A program made the position numbers and the translations under genes. A stretch of DNA of 64,000 bases from JADHLJ01 sp038146985 (GTDB taxonomy: Bacteria > Pseudomonadota > Alphaproteobacteria > Thalassobaculales > Thalassobaculaceae). The first letter of the stretch is position 1, and each line of letters opens with the position of its first letter. Under the pieces are notes generated by a model. It saw only the letters and a program-made list of their open reading frames with translations. It made no database searches and had not been told where the DNA came from. This document shows, piece by piece, positions 26,230 through 35,081 of this stretch. The stretch is from NCBI GenBank assembly GCA_038146985.1, contig JAYQSQ010000009.1, positions 496,001-560,000 on the forward strand, given 5' to 3'.

Positions 26230-27784
26230 CGCCATTTCCGCCGATCCGGGCCGGCGCAAGGCCGCGCAGGAGAAGATCCGCTGCGATGCCTGTCCGGTCA
26301 TGTGCTACATCGCCGACGGTAAATCCGGCGCCTGCGACCGCTATGCCAACCAAGACGGCGCGCTGGTGCGCCTCAACCCGCTGACCATTCTGGAGAACCG
26401 GATCGAGGGTGGCGGGAAGGTGATCCCCTTCCTCGACGGCGACGACGACGGCGAGGTCGATCCCTGGCAGGGCGATGTGCTGGCCGACGGCGACCGCTTC
26501 ATCACCGCGATCGGCGCCGGCACCACCTATCCCGACTACAAGCCCGCGCCCTTCATCGTCTCCAGCGAGGTCGAGGGTGTCGACATGATCACCGTCGTCA
26601 CCGAGGGGATCTTCAGCTATTGCGGCGTCAAGGTGAAGATCGACACCGACCGCCATATCGGCCCGGAACGCAGCCTGGTGCGGGTGGAGGGAGAGCCGAT
26701 CGGCCATGTGACGACGGGCGAATACGGCTCGCAGATGCTTTCCATCGGCGGCGTGCATCACCTGACCGGCGGCGGCAAGAAGGAAGGCCGTGTCACCTGC
26801 GCGGCGATGCTGGCCCTCTGTAACCGCGAGGCGGTGGACCTGACCATTGACGACGGCTGCTCGGTGACCGTTCAGGCGGGCAAGGCGCCGATTATTAATG
26901 ACGTGCTCGAAAGCCGCATGCGGGTGGGGTGTGGATCGGCGACCATCGGTATGTTCGCCTCCCAGTGGCGCGGTCTGGTCGACGAGGTGGTGGTGGTGGA
27001 CGACCACATCACCGGCGTGGTCTCGGAACATCAGGCGGGCAAGGTCATCGGCTGGCCCGAGACCGGCATCCGGGTCGCCGGGCGCAAGTCCACCCCGGGC
27101 CGGTATTTCCAGGTCGCTGAGCCCGGCACCGGCTGGGGTGGCACCGATCTCCAGGACCCGTTACGCATCCTGGAGCCCTTCAACCCCAAGGTCGCCCGCC
27201 CGGGCCTGTCCATGCTGATGGTTTCCACGACGGGGGAGCACTTTGCCTACTATGAGTTGGACGAGGACCTGAAACCGGTTCAGCGCGATCTGCCCGAGGC
27301 GCTGCGCGGATCGGTCGAACGGATTACCGAGAATTGCGAGCCGGCCCTGTGCTCGGTGTTGTTCATGGGTGGCGCCGGTGGGTCTTTGCGTTCCGGCGTG
27401 ACCGAAAATCCGGTGCGCCTCACGCGTTCGGTGAAGAACATGCTGACGGTGATAACCGTCGGCGGTGCTCCTTGCTATGTCTGGCCCGGCGGCGGAATCA
27501 CCGTGATGGCGGATGTGACCCGGACGCCCGAGAACGCCTTCGGCTATGTGCCGACCCCGGCGCTGGTGGCGCCGATCGAATTCACCATGCGGCGAGAGGA
27601 TTATCAGGCGCTGGGCGGGCATATGGACCACGTCATGCCGCTCGCTGAGGCCCTGAAAGGCGGCCTCGGCCGGCAAAACGATCATGTGTTGAGCGGCCGG
27701 GCCGAGGTGGGGCATCGCCGGGAAAACCCCTGGCCCGCCGACCCCCGCCTTTATGCGTGGACATCCAAGGATCGCGCGGGATGA
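26222..27784 (+). CDS. 6-hydroxynicotinate reductase-like iron-sulfur protein
   Basis: 520 residues. The N-terminus carries C21, C24, C28 and C38 (CDACPVMCYI...GACDRY), a plausible 4Fe-4S site. The rest is beta-rich with many Gly loops (EGIFSYCGVKVKIDTDRHIG; GSQMLSIGGVHHLTGGGK; KVIGWPETGIRVAGRKSTPG). This is the pattern of 6-hydroxynicotinate reductase, which in anaerobic nicotinate fermentation reduces 6-hydroxynicotinate to the tetrahydro-6-oxo form and is reported to be an iron-sulfur flavoprotein. The placement after a molybdenum hydroxylase fits hydroxylation followed by reduction. The substrate in this organism is unproven. It overlaps the neighbours by 8 and 4 bases. Confidence 0.65.
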   Translation: MTDAISADPGRRKAAQEKIRCDACPVMCYIADGKSGACDRYANQDGALVRLNPLTILENRIEGGGKVIPFLDGDDDGEVDPWQGDVLADGDRFITAIGAGTTYPDYKPAPFIVSSEVEGVDMITVVTEGIFSYCGVKVKIDTDRHIGPERSLVRVEGEPIGHVTTGEYGSQMLSIGGVHHLTGGGKKEGRVTCAAMLALCNREAVDLTIDDGCSVTVQAGKAPIINDVLESRMRVGCGSATIGMFASQWRGLVDEVVVVDDHITGVVSEHQAGKVIGWPETGIRVAGRKSTPGRYFQVAEPGTGWGGTDLQDPLRILEPFNPKVARPGLSMLMVSTTGEHFAYYELDEDLKPVQRDLPEALRGSVERITENCEPALCSVLFMGGAGGSLRSGVTENPVRLTRSVKNMLTVITVGGAPCYVWPGGGITVMADVTRTPENAFGYVPTPALVAPIEFTMRREDYQALGGHMDHVMPLAEALKGGLGRQNDHVLSGRAEVGHRRENPWPADPRLYAWTSKDRAG

Positions 27785-28689
27785 GCGCGGCGGCGGCTTT
27801 TCAAGACAACGGTCCCCAGGCGGCGCTCATTTCGAACGGCCGGCGGCTGCATCTGCAGCACGGGCCCATCGATCTGATCATTGAAGCCGACGGCGCACGC
27901 GAGGAGGTCCTGGCGGCCTACCGCCAGGCGCGCGCCCGGTTCCAGACGATTCTGGTCGAACTGGTGGACGAACTGCCGGGCCTTAGGTCGCCGGCCGATA
28001 AGGGCCCACAGCTCCAGGGACCGGTCGCCAAACGCATGCAGGCCGCCGTGCTTCCCCTTGCAAAGAATTTTATCACTCCAATGGCGGCGGTGGCCGGATC
28101 GGTCGCGGACGAGGTCCTGGGAAGCCTGATAGACGGTCGGTCCCTTTCCCGCGCGTTCGTGAACAATGGCGGCGACATCGCGTTCCATCTGGGCAAGGGC
28201 GAGCGCTACGTGGCGGCACTCGTGACACATCCCGGCAATGGCCGCATTGCCGGGCGCGCGACGGTTACCGGCGAGGACCGGGTGCGCGGCATCGCCACCA
28301 GCGGGCGCCATGGCCGCAGCCACAGCCTCGGCATCGCCGACGCGGTGACCGTGCTGGCCGAAACCGCTGCAGCCGCCGATGCCGCCGCGACGATGATCGC
28401 CAATGCGGTCGATCTTCCTGGATCGCCCAAGATCGAGCGGGTACCCGCCTGCGATTTGCGGCCCGACAGTGATCTCGGCGGCCGTCTGGTTACGGTCAGT
28501 GTCGAGGATTTGGCCCCGGGTGAGATTGATGCGGCCCTCGACGCGGGTACCCGTTATGCCGCCGAGCTACAAGCCTCGGGGCTGATCGCCGCCGCGTTTC
28601 TTGCGCTTGGAGATGCGTCCCGGACCCTGGGACCGGCAATGACCCTCGAAGCAGAAAAGATCGAAGCCGAATGGGAGATGGCAGGATGA
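27781..28689 (+). CDS. UPF0280 family protein with ApbE-like motifs
   Basis: 302 residues. The family has no assigned activity but belongs with the ApbE (FAD:protein FMN transferase) fold. Here VNNGGDIAFHLG (residues 127-138) resembles the ApbE GG-D/N region, and GIATSGRHGRS followed by DAVTVLAETAAAADAAATMI (about 170-207) resembles the ApbE ATSG/nucleotide and C-terminal helix motifs. It overlaps the 6-hydroxynicotinate reductase-like gene by ATGA and the DUF1185 gene likewise. A role in attaching or inserting flavin into the neighbouring reductase is my inference. Confidence 0.82.
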   Translation: MSAAAAFQDNGPQAALISNGRRLHLQHGPIDLIIEADGAREEVLAAYRQARARFQTILVELVDELPGLRSPADKGPQLQGPVAKRMQAAVLPLAKNFITPMAAVAGSVADEVLGSLIDGRSLSRAFVNNGGDIAFHLGKGERYVAALVTHPGNGRIAGRATVTGEDRVRGIATSGRHGRSHSLGIADAVTVLAETAAAADAAATMIANAVDLPGSPKIERVPACDLRPDSDLGGRLVTVSVEDLAPGEIDAALDAGTRYAAELQASGLIAAAFLALGDASRTLGPAMTLEAEKIEAEWEMAG

Positions 28690-29273
28690 GCAAGGCCGTG
28701 ATTCGAAAGCTGATGACGATAACCGATGAGATCCATCGCGAGATGGGCCGCGAGATCAGCCCGCCGACACGCCGGGCCGCCGCCATCGCGGTGATCGAGA
28801 ACCCCTTCGCCGAACGCTATGTCGAGGATCTGTCGGAGCTGATCGAGATCGGCGCCGAACTGGGCGGGTTGCTTGGGGAGCGCGCGGTCGCGGCCCTGGG
28901 AATCGAGCCGTCGGCGGTGGAAAGCTACGGCAAAGCAGCGATGGCCGGGGAGAACGGAGAGCTGGAGCATTGCGCGGCGATCCTGCATCCGAAGCTCGGT
29001 GCCCCGTTGCGCCAGGCGGTGGAGAAAGGAGCAGCGCTGGTGCCGTCCTCGAAGAAACGGGGCGGTCCCGGCCAGACCTTGGATATTCCGCTCGGCCACA
29101 AGGACGCCGCCTATGTGCGGAGCCATTTTGACGGCATGGAGATATGGATCAACGACGCGCCGCGAGCGAACGAGATCGTGGTTGCCGTCGCGGTCACCGA
29201 TTCAGGCCGCCCCCTGCCGCGGGTCGGCGGACTTGAGGCCAAGGACGCCAAGGGCGAGGACGGTTTGCGATAA
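28686..29273 (+). CDS. DUF1185 (amino acid synthesis) family protein
   Basis: 195 residues. The opening IRKLMTITDEIHREMGREISPPTRRAAA and the closing block KDAAYVRSHFDGMEIWINDAPRANEIVVAVAVTDSGRPLPRVGG are typical of DUF1185, a small alpha/beta protein family whose name refers to a presumed, unproven role. The ATG overlaps the UPF0280 stop codon, making it the last gene of the five-gene coupled operon. Its consistent coupling suggests it processes an intermediate such as an enamine or imine from the reduced heterocycle, but that is inference from context only. Confidence 0.85.
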   Translation: MSKAVIRKLMTITDEIHREMGREISPPTRRAAAIAVIENPFAERYVEDLSELIEIGAELGGLLGERAVAALGIEPSAVESYGKAAMAGENGELEHCAAILHPKLGAPLRQAVEKGAALVPSSKKRGGPGQTLDIPLGHKDAAYVRSHFDGMEIWINDAPRANEIVVAVAVTDSGRPLPRVGGLEAKDAKGEDGLR

Positions 29274-29288
29274 CGCCGATCTCCCAGC

Positions 29289-29543
29289 CTAGCCGTCTTG
29301 TTCCGACTTCCAGACGATGTAGTTGGCGATCGCATAGATTAGCAAAAAAAACAGGCCGATGCTGCCGAACAGACGCGCGGCGTCATGCTGACCGGTGAAG
29401 ATGGTATAGATGGCGGCGGCCGTCGAGACCAACAGGCCGATCACCATGCGATGCGGCTGACGCACGAACTTCAACTCGCGCCAGCGTTTGCAGGTTTCGG
29501 TGGAAGGAAGCATCTTCAGGATCGCCGTTTTTGTTACCCACAC
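29289..29543 (-). CDS. Small inner-membrane hypothetical protein
   Basis: 84 residues if the GTG at 29543 is used, or 74 from the ATG at 29513; neither has a strong ribosome site. A basic N-terminal segment (KRWRELKFVRQPHR) precedes two hydrophobic helices (VIGLLVSTAAAIYTIFTG; LFGSIGLFFLLIYAIANYIVW), predicting two membrane spans with the N-terminus inside. I do not recognise the family. It is convergent with the DUF1185 gene, 15 bases apart, and divergent from the SDR gene. Confidence 0.5.
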   Translation of the reverse strand: MWVTKTAILKMLPSTETCKRWRELKFVRQPHRMVIGLLVSTAAAIYTIFTGQHDAARLFGSIGLFFLLIYAIANYIVWKSEQDG

Positions 29544-29658
29544 ACCTTAAGTCATGGCGCTCGGCGAGACAATTGGAGCGCCGGCCCGGATATTTCAACA
29601 ATCCGCCGTCGATCCGGTGCATGATCGCCGCAGTCACTTGTCCGTGGGGAGTATGTTC

Positions 29659-30399
29659 ATGAGCCTGTCGGGGAAAACCGCTTTTATCACCGGCGCGGGA
29701 AAGAATATCGGGCGCGCCATCGCGCTCAACCTCGCCGCTTCGGGAGCCAATATCGTCCTGAACGGTGCATCCGATCAGGCGGCCTGCGAGGCCACGGCCA
29801 AGGAGGTTCGGTCCGCGGGGGCCGAGGCGATGGTGCTGATCGGCGATGTTGGCGATTCCGACACCGTTTCCGGTATGGCGAAGCTTGCCCTCGGCAAGTT
29901 CGGGACCATCGATATCCTGGTCAACAACGCCGCCATCCGGCCCTCCAAGCCCTTTCTGGAAATGAGCGACGCCGACTGGCATCGGGTTTTGGACGTCGAC
30001 CTTAACTCGGCCTTCTACACGGCGCGGGCTTTCGCCGGGGGAATGGTGGAAAAAGGCTGGGGGCGGATCGTCAACATCACCGGCATGAACGCCATCCACG
30101 GGTACAAGGGCCGGGCTCCGGTATCGGCGGCCAAGCACGGGCTCTGGGGGCTGACCAAGGCGCTCGGCAAGGAGTTCGGCGCCAACGGCGTGACGACCAA
30201 CGCGATTTCCCCCGGGCCGATCGACACCGAGGGCTCGGCGGCGGACCGCGCGCACCGGCTCGAGACGGCGGCGCGGGTTCCGCTCGGACGGCTGGGCCTG
30301 CCCGAGGAGATCGCGGCGTTGACCGGTTTTCTCTGCTCCGAGGGCGGCGCTTTCGTGAACGCTCAGATGATCAACTGCAATGGCGGCGCCGAAACCTGA
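29659..30399 (+). CDS. SDR-fold protein with degenerate catalytic residues
   Basis: 246 residues. The NAD(P)-binding TGAGKNIGRA motif (residues 11-20) and LVNNAA (87-92) are intact. In the catalytic tetrad, the Asn position reads Asp113 (DVDLNS), the Ser position Gly142 (NITGMN) and the Tyr position Val155 (APVSAAK); only Lys159 remains. C-terminal ISPGPIDTEG is normal. Either the protein binds nucleotide without canonical reduction, or it uses another residue (Tyr149 or His148 lie close in sequence). The start at 29659 follows GGGGAG by 7 bases; an ATG 6 bases earlier is also in frame. It is monocistronic. Confidence 0.88.
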   Translation: MSLSGKTAFITGAGKNIGRAIALNLAASGANIVLNGASDQAACEATAKEVRSAGAEAMVLIGDVGDSDTVSGMAKLALGKFGTIDILVNNAAIRPSKPFLEMSDADWHRVLDVDLNSAFYTARAFAGGMVEKGWGRIVNITGMNAIHGYKGRAPVSAAKHGLWGLTKALGKEFGANGVTTNAISPGPIDTEGSAADRAHRLETAARVPLGRLGLPEEIAALTGFLCSEGGAFVNAQMINCNGGAET

Positions 30400-30473
30400 G
30401 CGGGCCGCAATACCGTTACGGTTTGTGGCGGGATCGTCGCCGGCGCGGCTCTAACCGCCGGCTCAACAGCGTT

Positions 30474-31598
30474 TCATTCTGATTTCTTCGGCTTGTCCGT
30501 CCCGGCCTTGGCTTTCTCAGCCTGTTCGGCTTCCCATTCGGCCTTGGCCGCCTGCTTCTCGCGATGCACCTGTAGATAGCTGGCGGCGAGACGGTCGCCG
30601 TTCCAGCGGCCCTTGGTCCACCATTCGACAGCCTTGTCGATATCCTGATCGATGCCGAAACCGCCGGAATAGGCGAAACCGAGCATGGCTTGCGAGAACC
30701 CGTCCCCGGCCTCGGCGCCCTTGCGGAACCATTCGGCGGCCGTCGCCATATCGCCTTGGTTCTGGAAGATCTGTCCCATGGTCGCGTAGGCCCGGGTGAA
30801 CCCGGCGTCGATCGCTGCCTGCGCGTATTCGATCGCTTTCGCCTCGCTGCGTTCGACCATGGACCCCTGGTTATGCAGTAGGCTGAGATAAATCAGGGCG
30901 GTGCCGTCCTTGGCCTGATCGGCGGCGCGCTTCAAGAGGGCGATGCCTTCCTCGGCCTGCTCGTCCCCGGCGGCGCCCTTGTTCAGGCCCAACACCTGCA
31001 TGGCATAGGTCACCATCGCCTCGCCATTGCCCGCGTCGATCAACTCGCGCAGAACCTGATGGGTACGTTTCGGATTTTCCGGGCCGACGCCCCCGGGCAG
31101 AAACTCCAGCGCCGCCTGAATCCGGGCCGACGGATCATCCGACTTCAGAGCCTGGATCAGCAGCATCCAGGCGCCTTCGTCGTCTTTCTCCAGATGCTCT
31201 CCTTTGCCCATGTAGCGGGCCGCCAGCACCATGGCCGGCGGGTGGCCGATATTCGCCGCCTGTTCGATGAGTTTCACGCCGGCCGGCGTATCGCCCATGG
31301 CGAACAGGGCATAGGCACCGTTCACCAGAACCGCGCCGTCCTTCGGTGCTGCCTCGCGCGCGGCGGCACAGGTCTTGTCGGCCTCTTGCGCGGCGGCTTG
31401 CACCTTGGCCTTCTCATCATCCGGCGCCTGGGGATCGGTTGCCCTGATCCACAACCGCGCTTGCTCAAGATGGACCGCGCAATCCTTGGCGAGATCGGCG
31501 GCGGCGGTTCCCGCGATCGAGAACGTCGCCGCGGCAAGCGTCAAGGCGAACGCGATCCGTGATCCAGCACCGACGGAAGAACGGGTTCGAGCCAGCAT
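30474..31598 (-). CDS. Secreted Sel1/TPR-repeat protein
   Basis: 374 residues. A signal peptide (RIAFALTLAAATFSIAGTAAA) is followed by a helical repeat solenoid. Sel1-like units are visible as PPAMVLAARYMGKGEHLEKDD, ALIYLSLLHNQGSMVERSEA, YATMGQIFQNQGDMATAAEW and SQAMLGFAYSGGFGIDQDID. The C-terminus is rich in Lys, Ala and Glu. The ATG at 31598 has GGAGG 8 bases upstream. Sel1 proteins scaffold protein complexes, often in the periplasm. No partner is apparent, and the PrpF gene diverges from it. Confidence 0.85.
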   Translation of the reverse strand: MLARTRSSVGAGSRIAFALTLAAATFSIAGTAAADLAKDCAVHLEQARLWIRATDPQAPDDEKAKVQAAAQEADKTCAAAREAAPKDGAVLVNGAYALFAMGDTPAGVKLIEQAANIGHPPAMVLAARYMGKGEHLEKDDEGAWMLLIQALKSDDPSARIQAALEFLPGGVGPENPKRTHQVLRELIDAGNGEAMVTYAMQVLGLNKGAAGDEQAEEGIALLKRAADQAKDGTALIYLSLLHNQGSMVERSEAKAIEYAQAAIDAGFTRAYATMGQIFQNQGDMATAAEWFRKGAEAGDGFSQAMLGFAYSGGFGIDQDIDKAVEWWTKGRWNGDRLAASYLQVHREKQAAKAEWEAEQAEKAKAGTDKPKKSE

Positions 31599-31792
31599 CA
31601 AAACGCCTCCATTGCTTCGGTCATCGGCAGTGTACATCGAATTCACCAGAAGATGGTCTTAACGAGTCCGCGATGGAATGTCGATCCGAGCGGCGGGCGT
31701 CGACGGCGCGGATGTCAGCGGCGTCGGGGGGCGCTATTATGTGGCCAATCAGTCACGGGCGCGAGAACCCGTCCACCAGGGAGGTCTCGATC

Positions 31793-32944
31793 ATGGCGCA
31801 GACCCGGATACCGGCCACCTACATGCGCGGTGGCTCTTCGAAAGGCGTGTTCTTCCACGCCCACGACCTGCCGGAGGACCAGAAGGTCCGGGATGAGATT
31901 TTCCTTCGGACCATCGGCAGCCCCGATCCCTACGGGCGCCAGTTGAACGGGATGGGCGGCGGGGTCTCCTCGGTCTCCAAGGCGGTTATCATCGGCAAGC
32001 CGAGCCGGCCCGACGCGGATCTCGACTACACCTTCGCCCAGGTGGCGGTGGGCGCGCCGAGGGTCGACTATTCGTCGAATTGCGGCAATCTCTCCTCGGC
32101 GGTCGGTCCCTTCGCCATCGATACCGGGCTAATGAAAGACAGCCTGATCGCGCCTGGCGAAGACAGCCGCCAGGTGATGATCCACAACACCAATTCCGGC
32201 AAGCTGATCCGCTCCACGGTGCCGCTGGAAGACGGTCTGGCGCGGGTGGAGGGCGACTTCGAGATCCCGGGCGTCGGCGGCAGCGGTGCGCGCATTCGGC
32301 TCGACTTTCTCGATCCCGGAGGCACCACGACCGGCGCATTGCTGCCGACCGGTAATCCGGTGGACAGTGTGACGGTGGACGGCGCCCGCACCTACGAGAT
32401 GTCAATGGTCGATTCCAGCGCCCCCTGCGTGTTCCTGGACGCGGCGCGTTTCGGGCTGGACGGCTCGGAGAGCGTTGCCGACCTCGAATCCCGAGCCGAG
32501 TTGATGGATCTGGTCGAGCGTATACGGTGCATGGCGGCGGTGCGCATGGGACTTGCCGAGACGCCGCAAGCGGCTCCGGGGGCGGCGCCAAAGATCGGTC
32601 TGGTGGCGCGGCCCAAGACCTTCAAGACGCTAGCCGGTACCGTGATCGAGCCTCGGGCGGCGGATCTGGCGGCACGGATCTGGTCGATGGGGCAGGTGCA
32701 TCGGGTGCTGCCGCTGACCGCCGCCATGTGTCTCGCGGTTGCCTGCCGGATTCCGGGAACCGTCTGCCATGACCTGATGACGGGTGCGGACGGAGACGTG
32801 CGGCTCGCTAATCCGTCAGGCGTACTGCCTCTGGACGCTAGGGTCGAGGTGACCAATGAGCGGGCGACGGCCGTGCAGGTGACCGCCTACCGGACCGCGC
32901 GGACCCTGATGGAAGGCAATGTCCTGATCCCGGCTCTGAGCTGA
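31793..32944 (+). CDS. PrpF-family protein (4-oxalomesaconate tautomerase/2-methylaconitate isomerase-like)
   Basis: 383 residues from the ATG at 31793, with AGGGAGG 8 bases upstream. The family start TRIPATYMRGGSSKGVFFHAHDLP is present, followed by NGMGGGVSSVSKAVII and DYSSNCGNLSSAVGPFAID (with the active-site Cys in NCGN). The fold is that of diaminopimelate epimerase. Members isomerise 2-methyl-aconitate (PrpF) or 4-oxalomesaconate (GalD). No prpC/acnD or gal genes are adjacent, so the substrate is open. It stands alone, converging with the glycosyltransferase 13 bases downstream. Confidence 0.9.
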   Translation: MAQTRIPATYMRGGSSKGVFFHAHDLPEDQKVRDEIFLRTIGSPDPYGRQLNGMGGGVSSVSKAVIIGKPSRPDADLDYTFAQVAVGAPRVDYSSNCGNLSSAVGPFAIDTGLMKDSLIAPGEDSRQVMIHNTNSGKLIRSTVPLEDGLARVEGDFEIPGVGGSGARIRLDFLDPGGTTTGALLPTGNPVDSVTVDGARTYEMSMVDSSAPCVFLDAARFGLDGSESVADLESRAELMDLVERIRCMAAVRMGLAETPQAAPGAAPKIGLVARPKTFKTLAGTVIEPRAADLAARIWSMGQVHRVLPLTAAMCLAVACRIPGTVCHDLMTGADGDVRLANPSGVLPLDARVEVTNERATAVQVTAYRTARTLMEGNVLIPALS

Positions 32945-32957
32945 TGGTTTTGCCGTC

Positions 32958-34343
32958 TCAGGCGTAAAGTTCGGGCGCGCGGTCACGATGCGCCACCCGC
33001 AGCGCTTCGGCCCTGCCGAGGAGGTCCAAATACCACGTGTATCTGGCTTCATAGTGATCGGCCAGCATGCGTGAATTGATGACATAGGAACGGCCGCCAC
33101 GGGCCAGTCTGTCGCGCAGATCGGGTTCCCGGATCAGACGGTGAAGGCCGACCATGAACTCCCTCGGCGTGCGGTAGAGAACCCCGGTCCGACCATCCAC
33201 CAGGCTGGCTGCATAGACCGTCGGCGGCGCTAGGACCGCTACTCCATGCGCGGCGCATTCGATGAATTTCAGATCCGATTTGCAGCGGTTGAACGGGGTG
33301 CTTTTGAGCGGCAACACCGCCACATGACAGCTCGCCAAAAGGTTCAGATAGTCCGGGTACGGGCAGCGCGGCGTGAACCGCTTTTTCGACACCGTCAGGC
33401 TGTCGAAGATCGACCGCTCATGCACCACTTCGACCTCGACATGGTCGTTCATGTGCCGGAGCACGCGATTGGCCGCCTCGGCGATCTCGGCCCAGTCTTC
33501 GCCTCGGTTGTAGCCGCCGACGAAGATCCGCACTGGGCCGTCGGGCTTGGGCGCTGCCGGCGGCACCGACGGCAAATGGTTGCCCAGGACCGCGACCTCG
33601 GCGACATGCTCGCGCAGCCGCTCGGCGATGGCCGGTGTGGAAACCTGCGCCGCGTGGAGGCATCGCAGCGCGAATGCATCGTCTCGGAAATGCCCCGCGA
33701 AGTGAGATGGGTCGTCGTCCAGATCGAGAACGATCAGATAACCGGCCTCGATCGCCGTCCGCAAAAACGCGGTGTCCCGGTCAAGTCTTGGAATAGCGCG
33801 GTGCATGAGCAGGATTCGGGACTCCGTCCCGGCGGAAAGCGACGGCGAGAACGTCTCCACCTGGGCCAGCGGGCGCAGACCCGGAATGGTCCTCAGGAAC
33901 CCGTTGGGCCGGTGGATTCGGAAATCCGCGTCTGCGGCAAGCTCCGGTGTGATCGTGCAATGCAAAGTGACGGACGGCGGCGGTTCTGGATCATTCCAGG
34001 CGCGGAGGACCGGCTCCCGTTCGAAGATACGGCATCCGGCGGCCGCGAGAGCCTCTTCTAGGTCGGGCCCGACCGCGCCCGGTGCCGCCAGGATCTGATC
34101 GCGCCGGGAGAGCTTCCTTAGCGCGTCGCGCAGCCGATCGGTCATGATGCCGCCAGCGAACAGCACGAGACAGTCGAACGTACCGTCTCGCGGTACCGCG
34201 TTGGGTTCCACCCGGGTGACCGAAGCCAGCGGCGCCCGCTCCCGGAAGATGCCCGCGAGCCCGGAATCGACGATCGAGATTTCCAGGATACGCCGCGCCG
34301 ACGGCGGCACATATTTGATCAGATCGATGGGATTGAAGGACAT
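32958..34343 (-). CDS. Glycosyltransferase (GT-B, group 1-like) with an N-terminal extra domain
   Basis: 461 residues. The C-terminal half has the GT-B donor-binding pattern: RIFVGGYNRGEDWAE, then CHVAVLPLKSTPFNRCKSDLKFIECAAHGVAVLAPPTVYA with the acidic residue in place of the usual EALA motif, and a tail helix LARGGRSYVINSRMLADHY. The first 180 residues are alpha/beta and may hold an acceptor domain (RILEISIVDSGLAGIFRERA). No membrane segments are seen. It could act on surface polysaccharide or protein, but there are no polysaccharide genes around it. Confidence 0.78.
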   Translation of the reverse strand: MSFNPIDLIKYVPPSARRILEISIVDSGLAGIFRERAPLASVTRVEPNAVPRDGTFDCLVLFAGGIMTDRLRDALRKLSRRDQILAAPGAVGPDLEEALAAAGCRIFEREPVLRAWNDPEPPPSVTLHCTITPELAADADFRIHRPNGFLRTIPGLRPLAQVETFSPSLSAGTESRILLMHRAIPRLDRDTAFLRTAIEAGYLIVLDLDDDPSHFAGHFRDDAFALRCLHAAQVSTPAIAERLREHVAEVAVLGNHLPSVPPAAPKPDGPVRIFVGGYNRGEDWAEIAEAANRVLRHMNDHVEVEVVHERSIFDSLTVSKKRFTPRCPYPDYLNLLASCHVAVLPLKSTPFNRCKSDLKFIECAAHGVAVLAPPTVYAASLVDGRTGVLYRTPREFMVGLHRLIREPDLRDRLARGGRSYVINSRMLADHYEARYTWYLDLLGRAEALRVAHRDRAPELYA

Positions 34344-34422
34344 CTTTGACGGTTTGGCGAGGGCGTCGGACCGGGGCGTGTTATGCTCGGCTCTGTTCTA
34401 TCCTCAAGCGCGCAAGAGTGCC

Positions 34423-35040
34423 ATGGCCATCGACTCCGTTCTCGCCACCAGCCGTTTCATTCCGGTCCTCACCATCGAAAGGCCGCAGGACGCGGTTCCG
34501 CTTTGCACCACCCTCTTCGAGGCGGGATTGCCGGTTCTGGAGATCACCCTGCGCACCGCCTCCGCGCTGGCCGCCGTCGAGGCGGCGGCCAGCGTGCTGC
34601 CGGATGCGATCATCGGGGTCGGCACGGTGCTGGACGCCGGCGATTTCGGCCCCGCACTGGACGCCGGCGCGGTCTTCGCGGTCTCGCCGGGCCTCAACAT
34701 GGACCTGGTCGAGGCGGCGGAGGATATCGGCATCGACTACCTGCCGGGCATCCAGACCAGCTCGGAGGCGATGGCCGCCTGGCGGGAGGGGTTGCGCTCG
34801 CTCAAGTTCTTCCCCGCCAAGGTGGCCGGCGGGACGCACGGCCTCAAACAACTGGCCCCGCTCTATCCGGGGCTCAGTTTCTGCCCGACCGGCGGCATCA
34901 GCTTCGACGAGGCGCCGGCGTTTCTCGCGGAACCCAATGTCGCCTGCATCGGCGGCAGCCTCGCCACCCCGGCCAAGCTGGTGGAGGCGCGGGACTGGCG
35001 GGCGATCGGGGCGTTGGCGAAGAAAGCGGCGGCGTTATAG
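34423..35040 (+). CDS. eda: 2-dehydro-3-deoxy-phosphogluconate aldolase (KDPG aldolase)
   Basis: 205 residues starting at the ATG at 34423. Catalytic residues are in place: E40 in VLEITLRT and the Schiff-base lysine K133 in LKFFPAK, the same number as in E. coli Eda. The phosphate loop FCPTGGIS is also present. It cleaves KDPG to pyruvate and glyceraldehyde 3-phosphate in the Entner-Doudoroff route. The PfkB-type sugar kinase converging on it from the other strand could supply KDPG from KDG. A clean hairpin separates the two convergent genes. Confidence 0.92.
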   Translation: MAIDSVLATSRFIPVLTIERPQDAVPLCTTLFEAGLPVLEITLRTASALAAVEAAASVLPDAIIGVGTVLDAGDFGPALDAGAVFAVSPGLNMDLVEAAEDIGIDYLPGIQTSSEAMAAWREGLRSLKFFPAKVAGGTHGLKQLAPLYPGLSFCPTGGISFDEAPAFLAEPNVACIGGSLATPAKLVEARDWRAIGALAKKAAAL

Positions 35041-35081
35041 GAACCGTGAGCGGGTCGAGGCGATTTCTCGCTCGTTGAAAC

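Noticed and set aside
23449..26301. 950-codon open frame antisense to the molybdenum hydroxylase
   Set aside because: High-GC shadow frame: composition is Arg/Gly/His-rich without domain motifs, while the sense strand carries cluster and Mo-site motifs and coupled overlaps.
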